From positions 18,623,491 to 18,687,490 of the forward strand of contig NW_022098072.1 of the NCBI RefSeq assembly GCF_002288925.2: a stretch of 64,000 nt of DNA, written 5' to 3'. The position numbers and the translations under genes were made by a program. Source of the stretch: Delphinapterus leucas. Its lineage: Eukaryota > Chordata > Mammalia > Artiodactyla > Monodontidae. Position 1 is the stretch's first letter. Each line of letters begins with the position of its first letter. The notes under the pieces were generated by a model. That model did no database searches. It was given only the letters and a program-made list of their open reading frames with translations, and was not told the DNA's origin. Shown in pieces: positions 1 to 13,180 of this stretch.

Positions 1-1805
1 ATCCAGTAATTCTAGTTGGGTGTAATAGGGCCCGTTAATATTTGTCAATTATGAGTTACAGAATAGTTCAAAACTAATTGTTTTATTTAAAATACAGGCA
101 GTAATTACACTGTTTATATATGGTCAGATTAAGGTCTCACAGGACTTGTTTTAACAAAGAGATGACTTGCTTTTAATTGCCTGCATGTGTTATTATTTTG
201 TTAAGGGAATTGTTTTCTAGTGCTAAAGATGAAATATTAATTGTGTAAGATCTGTTCCCACTTTTCAAAGAGTCAAGTTAATTCATTTAACTTCTTGGGA
301 TCTAGATAAAGGAAATCAGAGGCATCTCCTGACAGGCCCAGTAATCCCATCTTCACTAATGGAGAATAATGAAAATAATCAGTTTATTATTTCTTTCATT
401 TTAGAAAAGACATATGTCAATGGGTTAAGTCATTAACAGATTCTGTACCACCAAAATTAGTCCATGTTACCCATGTGTTGGGACAAAGCACAGAGATGGA
501 GGGAGAATCAAACAAACAAGGCAAAGAGTTCAATTCAGTTTAGATTTGATGACATAATGATACATTTAAGAAAATATATTATAATTACCAAGTTTAAAAT
601 AAGCCTCATAAGTTACTTCTGTCCAGACTTGAATATAGTAGATCTTTGTTGATGAGGGCTACATTTGAAGAACTTCTTGTGTTACCACTGTGAATGACAC
701 TGTATCATTTCTTTTACACCCAGAGAGAGAAAACAATGAATAGTAGAGAGTGTTAGGGTAAGACTGCAGTCCAATGACCCAGTCCCACATGGCAGGCTCA
801 CGGTACCTCAGTGGAGTTACAAATGGGCCTTCCAGGGTTACTTGTGAATAGCTGAAACTTCAAATAAATATGTGATTTGTTGCTTATAGTCTTCAATGAA
901 AAGCTTTCACTAGCAGCAACACTTCCGGACCTCTTGCCTTAAGATTTTTCCTTTTTAACATATTTTAACGAGTATATGCTAGTCCAGCTGGCTGCAGGGA
1001 CTATGGAGATAAGCTTACTTACGTCTTACCAGGGCATTCCTAATCACATCCAGAAGGTAACTTCTAAAAAAAGTTAAAAACTCAGCAGCATGGAACTCTT
1101 GCCATAACCTGAGGTATAAGCGGTTCCAACATCAGTTTACGTTTAGAGCTCATCCTACATCTCTATCTTCCGTGCAGAGGCTGAATATCAACACGTACTT
1201 ATCTCTGCAGAGTAGGATTATCAACAAATGACAACAAGAAAAAATAAAACTGGTTCTTGCTAACTCCACTTGGTAAATTTCTTATGAGTACGGTTATTTG
1301 TGAAAAAATACTAACAAAACCATACGAAAACAAAAAAATGTTAATTGTAAAACTGTGAAAAATATTAGATTATGAAATCTCACTTAAACAAATCTTTTGT
1401 TCATTTAAACCCTCCAACCATCCTATCAGGTGCGTAGCAGGTAACACCCTTATTTTATTGAGTAAGAACCATTAAAAAAAAAGCAACTACTAAATGATCT
1501 TCTAAATCAATCAATCATACCTTTGTATGAAGGTACAAAAGGATACTAGAATGAAAACAAATTTTAAATGAGTGAAAAAAGAATTACTGAAACTGTAAAA
1601 CGATTATTATTTTTACTCCTAAACCCTCATTCTGATGAAGTTTGGGGTTTGAAGGCTTTGTGTTTCTGTGGCATGAACTGGCAAATTGAAATGCCACCTC
1701 TTTGGGGGTCAGTGTCACCATGCTGACAAAAGTGCCAATTTGAAGTTCAAACTTCAAATTGAAGGATCCGCCTTGGAAGAATAATGTGAGATTTAGATGT
1801 TTCTT

Positions 1806-1830
1806 CTTTCTTTTTTTTTTTTTTGCGGTA
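1806..1830 (-). mobile_element. Ultra-short 5'-truncated CHR SINE
   Basis: A T-run followed by gcggta is the reverse complement of the last six bases of the short CHR SINE (taccgc) plus its A tail. It is flanked by a 12-bp duplication, tagatgtttctt, at 1794-1805 and 1831-1842. I infer a SINE insertion that aborted almost immediately after priming. Confidence 0.7.
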
Positions 1831-2100
1831 TAGATGTTTCTTTTCTCTAATTGCTTTATGTCTGAAAAAAGCTGTTACAACAAACAGTTGATTCACTTTA
1901 TAAAACAATCTAATCATATGCTATGGGGCTAAGGAGAAAAAAATGTGAATGCACCATCCTTCCTTACTTTTTATAGAAACTATTCTGTGGTTTCTCATAA
2001 AGCATGTCAAAAATAAAGTAGTATAATTTTCAAGTTAGACTACCTAAATGGGATATTATGACTCCCTAGCCTCAGCTGTTAAAATTATATTCTAATGTAC

Positions 2101-2235
2101 TGACAAATAAAAGATTTGTACTAATAAAAGATTAGTACAAATAAGATTTGTACTAAAAAAGATTAGCACAAATAAAAGATCTGTACAATAAAAGACTTGT
2201 ACAAATAAAAAGATTTGTACTAAGCAAATAAAAGA
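2101..2235. repeat. AT-rich tandem repeat
   Basis: About six imperfect copies of a unit near 20 bp, acaaataaaagatttgtact, with partial inverted symmetry (agtacaaat / atttgtact). Confidence 0.7.
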
Positions 2236-2439
2236 TCAATTTTAGTCACTTAGTTCCTCAATACTTTCCCCCCACATCTGACCTCATTGAAAATCTTGTC
2301 CACATTTATGGGAGAAAAGTAGAAAAATAAAGCTAGTCTTTCAGGAAATAGAGTAGGGACATTTTAGGTCAGCATTTCAGACTAGACATTACCCCTGAGC
2401 AACCAGCCCCTGGCTAACTAGTGAAGGATTCTACTACAG

Positions 2440-2675
2440 TGGGACACTGTGACCTGGTCCCTCCTTTGCAACTAATTTCTGCTCATCTTTTAAGACTTAG
2501 CTCAGTCTTTACTGCCTACTCTGGAATGGATAAGACAATAAATCTTCCTACTATCTTTTGCATATCTCCGTTCCTACACATATCACATCTGTGCATCTTT
2601 CTGTCCACTCCAACTGGACTAAAGTTTCTTAAAAGCAGGGACACCTTAGTAACCCCAGTGTCAGAAGACAGTATG
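2440..2675 (+). repeat. L2 LINE 3' fragment
   Basis: The order 'ctgctcatcttttaagactt...agctcagt', then 'ctttctgtccactccaactgga' and 'aaaagcagggacacctta' follows the L2 3' region at old-repeat divergence. Confidence 0.6.
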
Positions 2676-2997
2676 ATGTGAAGAAACTGACGAATAATGA
2701 AAGCTACAACATCAAATGGAACCCAAAAGTTAAATGGTAGTTGGGAAGGGGCTCAAAGAGTAAATAAAATCCCAGGAAGCAGGGCAGAAATGGAAAAAGG
2801 CAAGCAGCAAGAAGACTGTACTTGCTGGTAAGAGAGACGCAGGCAACCCTGACTAATTTGCCACTGAATGTAAGCCTTTCCCTATACACACACTCCATTT
2901 GTACAATACCAAATATAAATTCAGGATTATAAGAGCCCAACTGTTACAGAGGACTGATCAACCGGAACTTTGAAATAAACTTATAAGAGTGAGAATG

Positions 2998-3206
2998 GGG
3001 CTTCCCTGGTGGTGCAGTGGTTGGGAGTCCGCCTGCCGATGCAGGGGAGGCGGGTTCGTGCCCCGGTCCGGGAAGATCCCACGTGCCGCGGAGCGGCTGG
3101 GCCCGTGAGCCGTGGCCGCTGGCCCTGCACGTCCGGAGCCTGTGCTCCACAACGGGAGAGGCCGCAGCGGTGAGAGGCCCGCGTACCGCCAAAAAAAAAA
3201 AAAAAA
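2998..3206 (+). mobile_element. CHR SINE, short form
   Basis: Complete tRNA-derived head, 3' end at gtaccgcc and A tail. Target duplication agtgagaatgg lies at about 2989-2999 and 3206-3216. Confidence 0.95.
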
Positions 3207-4315
3207 GTGAGAATGGACGTTATTATTTTTATAACCCTAACTTACTAGGTTTTTATACATTACATTAGAAAACTAAGCAATGAAACATGATTGGGCAAAG
3301 CTTATAAGATTTTTGTATTCTCCAAAGTAAAAGAATAAAAGCTATGATTTTTAGTTTTTAAAAATTTTTGTATGTTGTTTCTAATGGGCAAAGAAAGAAA
3401 TTTCACTTCAAGCCTGCTACAGAAGCTTAGCTCTCTGAGTCATTTTAACTACTGCTGACACCACAGAAAAAATTTACCTGAGTTCACCTTTGGTTACTTC
3501 CTGTTACCTTGGCTAACTTATCTAGTCACTTACAAAACAAAAAAAGAAACACATAAAGCAGCTCATCATTAGTTACAAGAAAAATGACCTAAAGCACGTC
3601 TCCATGCATATTAGTACATTCTACCTTCATATGATGAAATAAGGCAAAATTCCTTCATGCATGAATCACTTGTTGTAAGGAATAGTAGACAATGGTGCCA
3701 CATAAGTTTTATGAAGCACTTTCTCCTGTAATCATGTGATGACAGCTAGTTCTTATCCATACACACCCAATCTTAAAGTCTTTCACTTTCAACTTAAGTT
3801 GGGTGCAGGTGTTTCAAAATGCTTCACTACGGACAATATCACAGGTGTACTGAACGAGACAGTAAAGTTTTTTACTGAAAGAGTGACTTGATGTTTTGAA
3901 TACTCCCCATAGATCCTGAAATGACTGACAGTTATTTTCCAATGAGGTGACAAAAAGAAGAGGCAAATAAAAGTTTTTCCAAAGATAAGATACTGGTATT
4001 AGAAATGTGGCCTCCTCCTGGTATGAAATGTACCATCAAGAGTACCTCAAAAGTATACGTACTATTTACATCATTTCAATGAAGTATGTGTATGGTATGT
4101 GTATGTTCCCTGATGGATACAAGCATGTGACAGTTTGGGTGGGAAGAAAGTCTGTCACAAAAAGATAACTGCCTAAGAGGCAGGTTAGTGGATTAATGCT
4201 GTGAGTGGCTACCTCACTGCCCTCCCTTTAAAAAAGACCCAAAAAACAAGGGGAGTCACCTTGTGTATTATTTAGGAATGGATGGGCAGGTAGTGCAGGT
4301 TAAAAATTTAGGAGA

Positions 4316-4694
4316 GGGCTTCCCTGGTGGTGCAGTAGTTAAGAATCCGCCTGACAACACAGGGGACACGGGTTTGAGCCCTGGTCCGGGAAGATCCCAC
4401 ATGCCATGGAGCAACTAAGCCCGTGCGCCACTACTGAGCCTGCGCTCTAGAGCCCATGGGCCACAACTACTGAGCCTGCGAGCCACAACTACTGAGCCTG
4501 TGAGCCACAATTACTGAAGCCCATGCACCTAGAGCCCATGCTCCGCAACAAGCCACCGCAATGAGAAGCCCGCGCACTGCAACAAAGAGTAGCCCTCGCT
4601 CACCACAACCAGAGAAAACCCACGCGCAGCAGCAAAGACCTAACATAGCCAAAAATAAATAAACAAAATAAATAAATATTTTTAAAATGTTTTT
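4316..4694 (+). mobile_element. CHR SINE, long form
   Basis: Full-length long form, with internal 'ccacaactactgagcctg' repeated three times instead of the usual two, ending in an aaataaat-type tail. Target duplication aaaatttaggagag on both sides. Confidence 0.95.
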
Positions 4695-5159
4695 AAAAAA
4701 TTTAGGAGAGAATAAAGAGTCTTTAAAGGAATAAAAAAGCCTCACAAATGTGTGTGCCATTCTTGTGCAGGACCACAGTAACTTTGTATATGTACTGTGA
4801 TCTGGGTGTAGGAATGGCAAAAAAGCACTAAGGTGCATTCTGACAAATGTGTCAGCTCAAACCACGTGACTGCTTATCATTTACATGTCAGAATGTCATA
4901 GACAGCATTTTCATAAAATCAACAAGAAGAGTAGCCAGAATTATACACAGGAACACTACAGTAACAACAGCGGCTCAGGTCCCTAATATCACGCCAGGGA
5001 ACACTGAAAGAAAAGTGTAGGTCTTGCGTGCAGGCCAGATTAGGTACTAAACACAAATCATAGAATAAACTGAGTTAGGAAAAAGCAAACATTTCAGAAT
5101 GTTATTTTAAAGTAAACAAAAAAGTGAAAAGATTGAAAAGGTGAAAATGAAAATAAATG

Positions 5160-5550
5160 GTAGCATAGTAAAGTGGAAAAGCCAATGGACCAGGAGATGA
5201 GACTTGAGTTCTAAACCTAGTTCTACAATTAAGCAGCTAAGAGACCTTTAGCAAATCATCTAAAAAACTAAGAGACTGGGGCTTCCCTGGTGGCACCGTG
5301 GTTGAGAGTCCACCTGCCGATGCAGGGGACACAGGTTCGTGCCCCGGTCCGGGAAGATCCCACATGCCGCGGAGCGGCTGGGCCCGTGAGCCATGGCCGC
5401 TGAGCCTGTGCGTCCGGAGCCTGTGCTCCGCAACGGGAGAGGCCACAACAGTGAGAGGCCCGCGTACCACAAAACAACAACAACAACAACAACAAAAAAC
5501 TAAGAGACTGAACTAAAATAACTCTAAGGTTCAACAGTTATATGATTCTT
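5160..5550 (+). repeat. MIR SINE split by a CHR SINE
   Basis: MIR-like sequence (gagacttgagttctaaacct, cagctaagagacctttagca) up to 5277 resumes at 5512 with aactctaaggttcaacag, the MIR 3' part. Confidence 0.6.
5278..5494 (+). mobile_element. CHR SINE, short form
   Basis: Complete short form with a (caa)n tail. Target duplication aaaaactaagagactg lies before 5278 and at 5496-5511. It sits inside a MIR. Confidence 0.95.
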
Positions 5551-6239
5551 TAAAGATGTCAAATACAAAATTAACACCCAACCAATTTCTTCCTGCTCTC
5601 CCTCCACTAAGGTTTTGTCTCACCATTCTGTGGATTTGTTGATAACTGTGCTGCCAGTTGGGGGGCTAGCGCCTTACAGTAGAACAGTTTTATTAAGGTT
5701 TTGAGTCTTATTGTGATGTTCTCACTCAATAGTCAAGGATGTTATAAAGAAGTACATTTTACATGACAATGTTCTGGAAAGAAGATTGTCAAAAAACATC
5801 TAAGAAAAGTACAATCAGGTAGCCATTTCAACATTAAGCTTTAGCTTAAATTTCAATTTACTCTTAATTAATAAAAGCATTTTTTCGATGTTCTTTAAAA
5901 TACTGCAAAGTACTCAAAAAGAAAGAAAAATACAGCGCAGAGAAATGAATAACTGAAGGCCAATGCTTGCAGTGGGGGCAGCCTGTGGGTCCTGTCTCTG
6001 ACAGCAATAAAAATGATCAATCTCTTAATTATACTTCAAATGGAAAAACTAGTCTATATTCCCAAATCTTCAAGAATGTAGCAAAACAGAGATTAAATAG
6101 ATTTTAAAAACACACACAAAACGCTTATAGCATGGATCAAATGAATTGGAAAAATAAGATTATTCCTAAAATTACTGGGAATATCCCAGTCCAAATTTCT
6201 ATAACTTGAGTTCAAAACTAAAAAGTTTACTTAACTGTC

Positions 6240-6415
6240 TCTGTGAGGATTTACAGGAAAATGGCAACACTGGTTGTCTCTGGAGAGGGGAACTGAGTCA
6301 GGATTCTATGTATAGGAGTTGAGATAGAGACTTTTCACTAAATTCCTTTATAAACTTTTAGATTTTGGAACTATACAAGTGTATTGTCTACTAGAAAAAA
6401 TATTTGATTATTTAA
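6240..6415 (+). repeat. Old L1/HAL1 3' end
   Basis: Sequence around ggttgtctctggagagggga, gagacttttcactaaatt and ttggaactatacaagtgt matches the 3' end of old mammalian L1/HAL1 elements. Confidence 0.6.
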
Positions 6416-6431
6416 CTGAACACATGTATTA

Positions 6432-7378
6432 AAAACCTTGATAAATAGGACTTCATCAAAATAAAATATTTTTTACTCTTCCAAAAAAATGAAAAGGTAA
6501 GTCTCAGACTAGAAGAAAATAATTACAAACCATGTCTGGTAAAGTACTTGTATAAAGAATATATAAATAACTCTCAAAACTCATGGATTATATGACATAT
6601 AATCCATGAAAAAAATGAGAAAAGGATTTACATAAGACATTTCATCAAATATATCCATGAGTAACAATAAGCACATGAAAACACTCAACATCATTAGTCA
6701 TTAGGGAAATTTTAAAAAACCAACATGAGACACCACTACACAACACTAGGATGGCTATAATAAGACAAAAAATATATACACTAATGAAGATGTGAAGAAA
6801 CTGGAATCCCCATTCATTGCTGGTAGAACTGTAAAACGGTGCAGCCACTTTGGAAAAGTTTAGCAGCTTCTTAAAAAATTAAATATAAACTTACCATACA
6901 ACCCAGCCATTCCACTCCTAGAAATCTACCCAAGAAAAATGAAAACATATGTCCTGTATGTGGATGTTCAGAGCAGCATCATTCATAAAGGTGAAAAGGC
7001 GGAAACAACCCAAATGCCCATCAATTGGTGAATAAACAAAATGTGATACATACACCCAATGGAATACTACTCAGTAATAAAAAGGAACAAACTACTAATT
7101 TATACTACAATATGAGTGAAACCCAAAAACATTATGCTAAGTGAAAACAATCAGTGGCAATTTTATATAATTCCCTTTATGTGAAATATCCAAAAGAGGT
7201 AAATTACAGAGACAGAAAGCAGACTGGTAATTGTCTATAATTGGCAATAGGAGCAGAAATTAGCTACAAACAAGCACGTGGGAACTCTGAGGTGATGGAA
7301 ATATTCCAAAACTAGATTGTGGCGATGGCTGCACAACTCTATAAATTTAATAAAAATAAAAATCACTGAATGGCAAAA
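6432..7378 (+). mobile_element. L1 LINE 3' fragment (old)
   Basis: Follows the L1 ORF2 end and 3' UTR: aataagcacatgaaaacac, actcaacatcattagtcatt, accatacaacccagccat, tggaatactactcagtaat and gatggctgcacaactct. Reading frames are broken throughout. Confidence 0.85.
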
Positions 7379-8224
7379 AAATTATTTAACACAAACTCTT
7401 ACTGAAAATGAAAACTATATAGCAATAAAGAAGATTAGGATTATAAGATAGTATTATCCTATTATTAGAGATATGAGTATGTATGACAGTATCAAAAACC
7501 TTGACTAGTATAGTACAGTGGTGACAAATGACTCAGTAAATATAGTTTACTATATTTAGTAAACTGTAAGGTTATTATAAGAGGTTATAACTTAGAGGTT
7601 ATTTAGTAACCTCTTAAACCAATGAAACTTGCTCAATTTTCATAATTTTGAGTAGTGGTCAATGATCTTTTCTATTGATCCCTTCTGGAACTGGTTCTGA
7701 TGGTATTTCAGATGCCCCTCTTCTCCCCTCCTTTTGAGCCTTTGTGTATTTTCAAAGTGCTAGATATACATAGGAATGCCAGGAAAGGCAAGCATATTTA
7801 ATTAAGAAAAATAGTTATATTCACAGGCCAAATAGCATACATTTTGAGTTCCATATTCTTTGTTTAGTCTTTTAGGCTAGAATATCAACATTCCTCTCAA
7901 TCCTACTATTTCTAATTCTACTTAATAGGCAAACCATTTCCATAGATACTATATGATTCTTGAACTGTGTGATATAGTTACAAGTCATGTAAATAATACT
8001 GCCATCACCACAACTTAGGATATATTAATAAGAAACACAGCATTATCTACTGAAGTATTACCTTTGTATTTACTAATGCCTTACCTCTTCCCATAAAGGA
8101 TTTAAAGTGGCAAGTTTTAAATGTTTTTCTATATGATAAATCCAAGTCTAGGCAATATATTAACAAATACAGCAATACGCCACTGAAATTTCCCCTACAG
8201 CTTAGTGTAACCAATAATAAGACA

Positions 8225-8520
8225 AGTCATTCAGTAACAGGGTGATGGTCAAATTATGGTACATTGATATAAAGAACCATAGTGCTGGTATTTAAAAACA
8301 TAGCTTTAAAGAATTTTTAATGACTATCATGTTATGTTAGGTGAAAAAAGCAGCAGGACATATAATTTTATACACACACCCCCCTGCTCAAATATTCAAG
8401 TATATATCTGCATGTGTGTGTCAATAGTGGCCTCTATGAGTTAGGGGTCTATAGCATTTCCCCCCTAGTTTTCTGCATTTTCCTAGTGTTCCTTATGTTG
8501 CAATTAAGAAAAGAGAATTG
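8225..8520 (+). repeat. Old L1/HAL1 3' fragment
   Basis: The pattern gtcaaattatggtacattga, ttaggtgaaaaaagcagca and the cattttcctagtgttcc end fit HAL1/L1ME-type 3' regions. Confidence 0.55.
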
Positions 8521-9045
8521 TGATTTTTATATTTTTCCTCTGCTTACAGGAAAACAATCTTAACCTAAGCTACAAAATGAGGACTACAAAACAGGGCAAG
8601 CTCTTGACTGGACTTGTGAAATGTTAAAGCCTCAGAGAACAATGTTGAGTAAAACATTAAAGAGTAGCAAAAAATTCAAATAAAATACGTATCCATTATT
8701 CAATATTTTGAATTTTAAAATATCAACCAAAGGCAAGACCTTTTCTTTGTTTTTTTTTTACTATCTCTTATTCCTTTAGAATGAAGAAACACAATGCGAG
8801 ATTAAAAATAATGTTTACCAGAACTGAATTCACAAATGAAAGATGCAAGCCCCAGAAATATGAGAGTAATTTTAAAAGTGTAATTTAGTTTGCTAAAGAG
8901 AGTGAAATTCTTATTCTCTTAGTATCAATAATTTATAAAATAGTAAGTTAAATATCAAGTGCTTCTATTTCAAAAGATGAACAAGATAATGAAAATATCT
9001 TCCTGAAGTAACTAATAACTGTTATTTATAAATATAGAATGCTTA

Positions 9046-9222
<177 letters not shown>

Positions 9223-9769
9223 CTATTCGAAAAATGAAAAAAGATTTCAAACAATTAAGTCTCTGTTGCTGCGAATTATGAACTAATAGATCAGAAATTT
9301 AAAGCTGGCATTAGCTGTCTTCTGATATAGTGTAAAGCATATAACATCACAAATGTGGTATTATGGCCCAAAATGCTTAACACGAACTCAAGTAAATCTA
9401 ATCACAGGAAGCAATAAAACAAATGCAGAAGGTGCAGCATTCTAAACACAGCTGGCCTGAACACTTTAAAAAAGTCAAAGACATTAAAAAAACAGAAACA
9501 ATACAAAAAGATTAAAAGAGACTGACAAGATATAACAACTAAATACAAAACACAAAAGTCTGACTGAATACCGGATTGGAGAAAGCAATTTAAAAAGATC
9601 AGCTATAAAAGACATTTTTGGAATAAATGGGGAAATACGAAATGAACATTAGATAATATTATTAAATTAATGTCAAATCACTTAGTTGTGATAATGTTTA
9701 TAAGGACAATATCCTTATTATTAAGAAATTCATGATCCAGTATTTAGGAGTAAGGTACCATGATGTCTG

Positions 9770-9945
9770 AAACCTACAGTCCAATGGTTGGGGGAGGGGA
9801 GCGAGAAAGAGTATGTGTGTAGAAAGAGACAGCAAATGTGAAAAAATGTTAATTACTGGTGAATCCAGGTGAAGGGTATTATATGGTCTTAGTTGTTTTA
9901 TTATTTTATCTTTTCTATAGGTTCAACAAATTTCAAAATAGTAGA
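9770..9945 (+). repeat. Old L1 3' end
   Basis: Contains gcaaatgtgaaaaaatgtta followed by ggtgaatccaggtgaagggt, a hallmark of L1ME/L1MC 3' ends. Confidence 0.6.
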
Positions 9946-10442
9946 TGTATTTCCTCTGACAATTGTTACTAGCACTATGTCATAATTTATTGCTAAGAAT
10001 TTCAACGTCTTACCCATCCGAAAAATTAGGTTTAATTTTCTCAAACGCCCTCTCTAGAAGCACGACAACAATGATGAAGCCTCCCCATGACAGACTGCGG
10101 AGGCTCTGGAATCAGCCAATCTATGAATAAATAGCACTGTCGTTTTTGAGTTCTGTGATCTTGCACCCAGTTTCTTTGGAAATCTGGGACATTCCATACC
10201 TCTTAAGTTTATTCTGGGAATAGGAGAACTGCCAAGAACAGAATAAGTAAATGATAAGGAGAATAATACCCACCACAACTCTTAATTGGTATTTCATTTT
10301 AAGATGCTAAGTTTTTGTTTTAAGCTTCCTGGAACGAAAAATCGTAAAAACCTACAGGAACAGAGTAATACCTTATATTTTATAAGAAAATGATTTCAAA
10401 TACCTAGCCATTAAAGACAAGTTTTTGGTTTGTTTGTTCGTT

Positions 10443-10621
10443 TTTTAATTAATTTATTTATTTAGGCTGCACCGGGTCTTAGTTGCGGCATGTTTAGTTG
10501 CAGCATGCGGTATTATGAGTTGTGGCATGCATGTGGGATCTAGTTTCCCAGCTAGGTATAGAACCCGGGCCCTCTGCTTTGGGAGCGTGGAGTTTTACCC
10601 CCTGGACCACCAGGGAAGTCC
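10443..10621 (-). mobile_element. CHR-related SINE, divergent
   Basis: Reverse-complement head (gggacttccctggtggtcca) at the right and a T/A-rich tail at the left. Flanked by (tttg)n target copies. More diverged than the other copies. Confidence 0.8.
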
Positions 10622-10957
10622 CTGTTTGTTTGTTTGTTTTTAAATCACAGAGGTATATATCTCAACTTCTTCAAGATAACTTTTACCAGATTTGGTAAAA
10701 AAAAACATCTGATTTTAAGCACAGACATAAACTACGATGTAAGAAAAGCTAGATGTGGTGCAAGCATGTGAGTAACCTCTCCTGGCTTTACACTGTGTGT
10801 TCAGTGAATACATAATAAATGTTAAAAACAGTGTTACAATAATACAGTTGAGCATATATGGAAAGTATGAAAAAAACTAAAATTTTAATAAGTATGCACT
10901 GAATATAATGCAATTCACTTCACTAACTGAACTCTTCATTTTTTAAAAGTATGATTG

Positions 10958-11109
10958 AACAGGGAACTCTACTCAATACTCTGTAATGGCCTATATGGGA
11001 AAAGAATCTAAAAAAGAGTGGATATATGTATTTGTGTAACAGATTCACTTTGCTGTACACCTGAAACTAACACAACACTGTAAATCAATTATACACCAGT
11101 AAAAAATTT
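10958..11109 (+). mobile_element. 5'-truncated artiodactyl-type L1 3' end
   Basis: Only the last 150 bp of the L1 3' UTR is present (cagggaactctactcaatac, cactttgctgtacacctgaa, aactaacacaacactgtaaa). Target duplication tttttaaaagtatgattga at 10939-10957 is repeated with one change at about 11110-11127. Confidence 0.85.
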
Positions 11110-11289
11110 TTTTAAAAGTGTGATTGATATCCTTCAATTTTGGAAGCTCATAGTTTTCCCACAGGTGAAACTGAGAATGATATCATGCACAATCAAGGAT
11201 TAACTATGTGAAGATAATAAAGGTTAGAAGAATTCAGAGAAAAAAGAAATGAATAGGGGACTGCAGTAATAATTTAAAATAGCCACCAC

Positions 11290-11530
11290 CCACTTAGTGC
11301 TTTCTATCTTCCAGGCAATGAAGAGGCTTTTAAGACTTTTTAGCAAAGGAAGTGACGTGATGAAAGAGGCTTTTTCTGAAGACTAATGGAAAGCAGCTCT
11401 GTGTACAATGACTTGGTGAAGAGGTAACATCAGGATGATCGGTGAGAGGCTGTCTGAGTAATGCAAGCCTATGTGATGACAACTAGGCCCCGGTCAGTAG
11501 AAAAGGAGGGGCAGGACTGTACCCCCAATT
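11290..11530 (+). repeat. Possible ancient CR1-like (L2/L3) fragment
   Basis: The succession aaaggaagtgacgtgatga, ctttttctgaagactaatgg and gatgacaactaggccc loosely resembles an old CR1-like repeat. Weak. Confidence 0.3.
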
Positions 11531-12065
11531 TAAAAAAAGTTAAAATGTATCATCCATGCTCTGATCTGAAAATACTAAGGTTTTCAGCAAAGCCAAATAA
11601 ATCTTTTCAAGATTCATTCGCCCCCTACTTAGTGACAAAACTATGAGGTGGCTTAGCTCTAATAATATAATATATATTATAATAATTTGAAAAAATATGC
11701 TAAACAGGAAAGGCTGAGTAGTCTCAGCCACATATTAAAAAACAGAAATTCTCCCCTATTCCCATTCCTAGAAAAAATGGCCTGTAATTTCCCTGTACTT
11801 CTCTTTTTTCAACTCTCTCCCAAAGTGGAGCAGTTATAATAAAGGTATAACTTCAACAACCTTCATAATGCTATTTGCTTGGGGGGAGGGGGAAAGCCCA
11901 CATACTCTAAGTAAATTCTGTAGAATGGTAACCAAGAAAACTCTCATCAAAGCAAACTGCTGTTTTTCAAATAATAAAAACCTTTATTAAGATACCCCAG
12001 TAAAAAATCTAATAAACACTTTCTGTTTAACATTTATTCGAGTGCCTTTAAAAACCTGCATTCTC

Positions 12066-12355
12066 GGGCTTCCCTGGTTGCGCAGTGGTTAAGAGCCCGC
12101 CTGACAATGCACGGGACACGGGTTTGAGCCCTGGTCCAGGAAGATCCCACATGCCGCGGAGCAACTAAGCCTGTGAGCCACAACTACTGAAGCCCGCTCA
12201 CCTAGAGCCTGTGATCCGCAACAAGAGAAGCCACTGCAATGAGAAGCCCGCACACCACAAAGAAGAGTAGCCCCCGCTTGCCACAACGAGAGAAAGCCTG
12301 CATGTAGCAGCAAAGACCGAACACAGCCAAAAATAAATAAATTAATTAATTTTTA
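12066..12355 (+). mobile_element. CHR SINE, long form
   Basis: Long-form head (gggcttccctggttgcgcag), body and aaataaataaattaatt tail. Internal segments are shortened compared with the copy at 4316. Confidence 0.9.
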
Positions 12356-12975
12356 AAAATCATATTAAAAAAAACTTATATTTTCATTCTTAAAAAGTTA
12401 GTATGTTAGAAAAGAGCCATTAAGTGTCTGAGTAAGTTACACCAAAGATTATGAAAAGTACTCAATTTTGAGAGTTACTTATCCTTAAAAGCCCTCCACA
12501 GACAGATCAGGAATTCAACTACTGTACAGAGGTTCTAAAGGGCAATGGGAATGAAGGGTAAATTCATGTAAATTTCTTAACAGATCTCATTAAACCTAAG
12601 TTGAAGTTAAGCAGAGAAGACTAAATTATACTAGGAAGTATTTAAAAGCTATTTTCCTTTTGAATATAGCAAGAATTTTAAAAATACAAAAACTCCACGA
12701 ACATGAATTCTTTAAACTTTGATTTAGTATACATAAAACCAGATAATGCTAACAATATCCATGGTAATCTGAACCTTAGCCTGATAGATAAGAAAGCCAC
12801 TGTAATAAAACTACACCACAACACTTAATCTAGCCATATATTTGTAAATATGCAAACTATTTCAGGGACTTTCAAGAAACAGAATTACTTTCTCATGAGA
12901 AATAATATGACTTGGTAAAGTCATATTTGAAACTGCCCTTGCTAGTTTTTAAATTAAATATGTTAGTCATTTCTT

Positions 12976-13180
12976 TCTTTTTTTTTTTGCGTTACGCGGG
13001 CCTCTCACTGTTGTGGCCTCTCCCGCCGCAGAGCACAGGCTCCGGACACGCAGGCTCAGCGGCCATGGCTCACGGGCCCAGCCGCTCCGCGGCATGTGGG
13101 ATCCTCCCGGACCGGGGCACGAACCCGTGTGCCCTGCAGCGGCAGGCGGACTCTCAACCACTGCGCCACCAGGGAAGCCC
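12976..13180 (-). mobile_element. CHR SINE, short form
   Basis: Complete reverse copy with the T-run at the left. Target duplication tgttagtcatttctt lies at 12961-12975 and 13182-13196. Confidence 0.95.
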
